64,000 nt of DNA from Hydractinia symbiolongicarpus (taxonomy: Eukaryota; Cnidaria; Hydrozoa; Anthoathecata; Hydractiniidae), in contig NC_079886.1 of NCBI RefSeq assembly GCF_029227915.1, forward strand, positions 11,119,501 to 11,183,500. The letters run 5' to 3'. Below the pieces are notes generated by a model. That model was not told the origin of the DNA and ran no database searches. It saw nothing but the letters and a program-made list of their open reading frames with translations. Below, piece after piece: positions 59,576 to 64,000 of this stretch (its first letter is position 1; the number at the start of each line of letters is the position of its first letter). The position numbers were made by a program, and so were the translations under genes.

Positions 59576-60430
59576 TGGCTCTTATTTGTTTAATTTTTTC
59601 TTCCTCTAAATAAAGTAATCGTTAAAATCAACATTCTGGTTTAAAACAAGCACTTGCGGTATCGCAGAGCCAAGTTCGTAAGTTAAAATAAAATACCACT
59701 TGGCATTCTCTTACGAAATCTGAGTTTAGATTAAAATTATGTTTCCAAAACACACAAATTAGTGATTAACAAACGAATTCTACGGGACATTTAGATATGA
59801 GGGGTATTTATTGCACAACGAATTTGCTAGCTGAAAAGAAGTAAATAAATAATATAAAATGCAACATAACTCAAAATAATAATCCAGTTTGCAATGCCAA
59901 CTCGTACGTATTAAAATTCCCAGGATATACAACTCTTCAATGCTCTTCCTGAAAATTTCATCCTTATTTGTGTATTGTCACATACATACACACTGTACAA
60001 ATTATAAAATAACACAAACATAATCAACAAAACAGCTATTTAAAATAAATTTTTTTACATGTACACAAACTTTCAACATTTTCCTTCTAAATAACGACAA
60101 GAATGTCTGCATGTGAAAAAGAAAATTTCACGTGGTGTAGATAACGTTTATCATGATACAAAGATAAAAGCAGCCTTTCAATACAACATCTCCATTTTTT
60201 TGAAAACGTTTTACGATATCAAATTTCTTGCCGTGTTTGTTTAAGTTCATGTATACAAATAAAGACCCTGGGAAGACACTTGAAATTAACATCAATAAAT
60301 AAATTAAAAAATACCAAATAATCTTTTTTCTAAACAAAAGTTTTTTCAACTGACATAACTCATGCAAAATGTATATACACTGGCCAGTCAAAGTTCCGAA
60401 AAAAAAATCGGGTTAACTTTTGTTACGTTG
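59576..60430. other. Gli upstream region
   Basis: Should contain the Gli 5' UTR and possibly an upstream non-coding exon or promoter. No TATA or clear initiator is assigned. Confidence 0.4.
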
Positions 60431-60566
60431 AATACAGTAGAATCTCTCTATCTCGAACTTCTCTCTATCTCGACTACTCTCTATCTCGAACTAAAGTCTC
60501 GGTCCCTTTGTGGTCCACCTAAGGTATTTTTCTTTCTTTATCTCGAACGAGAGATTCCACTGTATT
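60431..60566. mobile_element. TA-flanked MITE with CAGTAGAATCTCTC ends
   Basis: aatacagtagaatctctc at 60431-60448 and its inverse gagagattccactgtatt at 60549-60566 bound 136 bp. Interior words ctatctcgaac repeat four times. CAGT ends next to TA point to the Tc1/mariner/pogo superfamily. Confidence 0.75.
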
Positions 60567-62867
60567 AACTAACATCTGTGCTTTACTAACATAACAAATC
60601 ATTGACATACCTTTAACGACAACTCTCTAAATATGTCATTTTGAAAGCTAAATTTATTCCTTCTCGGTCACGTGAACAATTATCAAAACCGAAAAAAAAA
60701 TAGTTAAACACAGTAAACTAAATAATAACGCAATTTTAGGTTGCTTTTTCTAAACTCGTTTTAACTTTATGATGCCATAATCTAATGATATGAATTTGCT
60801 AGCGTAATTAATTTTATTTTAAATTTTATGTTCTCACCCTTTGATGTTTTAAATTTTTATCCTCCCACAGAAATGTTCGGATTGGCAACCACATTTTATG
60901 CAACTTAAAATTGTGAGGAGGAGGGTAAGTGATGATGATAAAATTTTCTACAATTTTTCAAACTTTGATCTTAATTTTTTTCCGGAAGATCTTTTTCGGA
61001 TAAAAACTGACCCACAATTCGAAAGCCGCTTACCTTTCTGTAGCATTTCGTAGACACAACATCATGTTCCTCCTATTTAAGAACATAGCAGGGGTTCCGC
61101 CTCAACTAATATGGTTGGCCATATACCGTAGTCAGTAAAGAGTTACAGAAGGATTCTTTTCCCTAAATTCTTAACACTGCAATCGTGTCTGGCGTATCTA
61201 GGAGCACACCTGACTTGCAGGCGATATTGCGCTAAATTGAAACATTGATGCAATCTTGGTTAAAATTAATTGTCACAATCCAATATTCAGTTGGAGGATG
61301 GCATCGAAAATCCTCTGCAACAGAGAGCTGAATTAATTACCTTTTAATTTAAAGATGAAAATCTCCTTCATTAAAGTAGCGAAGAGTCTGATTGTACCAT
61401 TTTTTAATTGCATTGTTCATTGGTTGATAAGTTGCTAGGCAACATGAATCATCTAGTTGCATTTTTTTTGAATAAGAATTTATTTTACGTGAATAGCCAT
61501 TAAAAACTGATCATTTCCGCTGCCTTCTCTTTTCGAGCCATTAAACCTTGTCATTTTCTTATCAAAAGAACAATACAATTCACTTAATTCCGCCACAAAC
61601 TGTTTTATTAGCGCCTACGTATAATCAAAATTTCCCAATCCCACGCTATTGTTTTATTTGCTAACTTGTAAATATCACGCAAATATTTATAAAAATTTTT
61701 AGAATATGTACACAAATAAAGATCTGGAAAAATTATAAAACATTGAACTTGGCTATCATTTCAATAACTCCAACTTCAAATAGCTCAAGGAGAACATTGA
61801 CTAAACAAAATGGCGTTTTTATTAAGTAAAGTGACGTCAATTCAGAATGTATTCAAACCATGATTTAACATATATCAGCCGTTAAAAAACCAAGAAATGA
61901 TGAACACATGTTAATGGTATATTGATACTAAGGCCTGTTTTACATTATCCACAAACAAATAAGGAGACTTTTATTTACATTGGTTTAAGGAGTAAAAAGA
62001 TACGTCTTTTTGCTGGCGTCTACATGTCACAATAAAAAATGCCAGGAAAATATAGTACTTACAACAAAACCTCATAATTAAAGTGTATTTTATTTATATA
62101 ACACAACGTATTGTTAACTAATTATATTTTCAGCAGAAATGCAAATCATTTTTTATTAGCCTTGCTTCAAAATTTAAATTTATTAGATAATATTTTCATA
62201 CTTGTTCGTTGCACAGCGAGACAGTCAATTTGTTACGGAAACCGGCAATATCAAATGCAGAAGGGCCGACTTCCGATTTCTTCCTTTTTAATAGGTACTT
62301 CAGTTTTATAAATATAACAATGAAAAAATTTTGTCGGTATTAGAAAAATTAGCTTTGTAATTGACGTAAATGATATAGTGATTTGTGTATATAAAACAAA
62401 AGAGTTTTGTTCTAAAATACATCTGTTTTCTACAATCATAAAAAAGAGGCTTGGAGATGAGGTTGCAAATTATTTACTAAATAAACATTGCAGCCGGATA
62501 AATTATTTGAGTACTGTCAATACTGTAGCAAATTTTACCAAGGGTATAAGACCCAGAACATAACTTTCATCTACTGCGATAAACGCCCGATGTCTTTTAC
62601 ACGCCCGCCTTAAAGAAACGCCCCGCCAAAATATTGAAAGAACTAATAAATGTCCGTCCCTAATACCCGTTTCTCTGCCCAAAAGGGCGCTTGTATAGAG
62701 TTTTCCTCATTCAAGCAATTTATTGATGGTTATGATGAAAATATAGTTGTGTCAAAAAATAAATATTAAAATTGTTCTGGTTACTTAATAAACGCCCAGC
62801 TAAACACCATCTCCGGTAAACGCTAAAACTCAACGTTCTAGTTAAGGGCATTTACGGTCCTCCATAA
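60567..62867. other. Intergenic region
   Basis: AT-rich, no supported gene. 62575-62860 contains aaacgcccg, acgcccgcct and taaacgcccagc words resembling the subterminal repeats of the pogo-like relic. It is probably a degraded member of that family. Confidence 0.4.
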
Positions 62868-63250
62868 CGTTTGGTAGGATTTTACTAATCAAACTTGGCA
62901 CACTTATACCACGTCATAAAAGGAACACAGGAACACAATAGCTAATAAATAATTTTTTGTTTATGTCATGCCTTTTCTTGTGACGTCATCGACAGGTTGA
63001 AATTTGTCCAAAATACCACTATCTGCTTAAAATTCAATTACTAAGTTCAGAAAGAATTTTAACATTCTGTTTAAAGTTTCTGGCAGCTAAATAAAACTTA
63101 TTTTATCAATTCTTTTTGTTTTTACATAATTCGCATAAAAATAAAAATGCCAAAAATTACCCCAAAATCCGATTCTGAGGGGTATGGAGCCGAAAAATGT
63201 GCCAAGCAGGTGTGTAATAGATAAATATAACAACTCAAAGTAAGTGGTGG
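62868..63250 (+). repeat. Second copy of the 37963-38682 element, truncated
   Basis: Shares long stretches with the interior of that element: caaacttggcacacttata, cgtcataaaaggaaca, tgtgacgtcatc, ccactatctgcttaaaat, and gtgt(c/a)ataagataaat-type sequence. The CGGTCCGGGG terminal repeats are missing. Same orientation. Confidence 0.75.
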
Positions 63251-63975
63251 GAACACCCCTCTCCCATTTTCTGTTTATTGAGTATGGTAAAATGAGCAAT
63301 ACCACAGAAATAAAAAATAAATGTACAACAAGCAATTTCAAGCCCGTTCCTTTTTACAAAAAAAAATTTCATGGGAATTTAGATTTCGGGTTTGAGCTTT
63401 GTTGATCAGCCACTTCAATTTTATTTTTATGTTAGCACATATTTATTCGATTCATAGCTTACATCTATTAAAGTTTATTCAAACTACAGCTACACAAAAA
63501 ATCGTTTCGTGCTTCAGTAGAATTACTAATACTAAATTATAAAAAACGTTCTGTTATTTCCAACCATAGTCATTCTTATAATGTTCTAACCGAGTTTTTG
63601 AGCTCTTTCCTCCAAGGTTGATGAAAGTTACCTAAAGCCTAATCAACGTAAGATTATTTTATACGTACCTTATGATACCTATAATATATATCTTCACAAC
63701 AGAAAATGAAAGATATTCACATGTTTTAGAGAATGAACTTTACAAGTGAAAAGCTAAATTTCCAACCTTAAACCTAAGATTTAGGAAAAAAGTAAGTAAG
63801 TAAGTATACTTTCACTATCGCCTCAATTTAAACGCCCCCTATTCGAAGGGGCGCCTATTCGAAGGGCGTCTATTCGAGGGGGGCGTTTACTTAAAAAATG
63901 ACTGAAAAGCAGGGGCGTCTATTCGAAGGGGGCGTTTAATAGAAGGGGACTTTTATTCGAAGCATTACGGTATAT
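63251..63975. mobile_element. Intergenic tail and end of a pogo-like MITE
   Basis: 63820-63965 holds repeated ggggcgtctattcgaagg words, ending in gcattacggTATA. It matches the right end of the pogo-like relic at 26712-27878 (subterminal cttattcgaggg repeats, terminal TTACGGTA). The left end was not found. 63251-63815 shows nothing. Confidence 0.6.
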
Positions 63976-64000
63976 GTACATTTCCGTTCAGCGTAAAAAT

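Overview
This window is animal nuclear DNA: AT-rich, intron-bearing, and dense with transposon remains. The gene set and the transposon types suggest a cnidarian, most likely a hydrozoan of the Hydractinia or Clytia kind. That placement is inference; no rRNA or mitochondrial marker is present.

Host genes, left to right: COX6A (+, 518-1078), with an unusual C-terminal extension; PRDM12 (-, 14531-17278, five exons seen); a TMUB-type membrane ubiquitin-like protein (-, 22110-23492, two exons); an intact single-exon THAP-domain gene (+, 28057-28569); ABRACL/Costars (+, 30464-31426, two exons); a cytosolic HSP70 ending in EEVD (+, 33933-37232, four exons, with a perfect heat-shock element upstream); and a Gli/Ci transcription factor (-, 47812-59575, five coding exons, about 1241 aa). 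Exon joins were worked out by hand from splice sites and reading phase. A possible tiny two-exon gene (57238-57481) lies on the opposite strand inside the large Gli intron.

Mobile DNA: 2590-12635 is a decayed Polinton/Maverick with a capsid-protein relic, two membrane proteins, integrase, BRO-like coiled-coil protein, packaging ATPase and protein-primed DNA polymerase B. Most of its genes carry frameshifts or stops, and a tRNA-derived SINE has landed in the polymerase. About 42150-45242 is a PIF/Harbinger element with a Myb/SANT-like gene (+) and a HARBI1-type transposase (-). Its Myb-like gene has three homologous, phase-matched small exons. 26712-27878 is a pogo/Tigger relic with TA flanks and a second SINE inside it. 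THAP and SWIM-domain fragments at 19590-21049 are further transposon debris. Many short inverted-repeat elements (MITEs), two minisatellites and a 211-bp (TA)n tract fill the spaces.

The host genes do not form an operon or a shared pathway: they are unrelated housekeeping genes (COX6A, HSP70, ABRACL, TMUB) beside two developmental regulators (PRDM12, Gli). The Polinton genes do belong together as a virus-like replication and capsid module, now non-functional.
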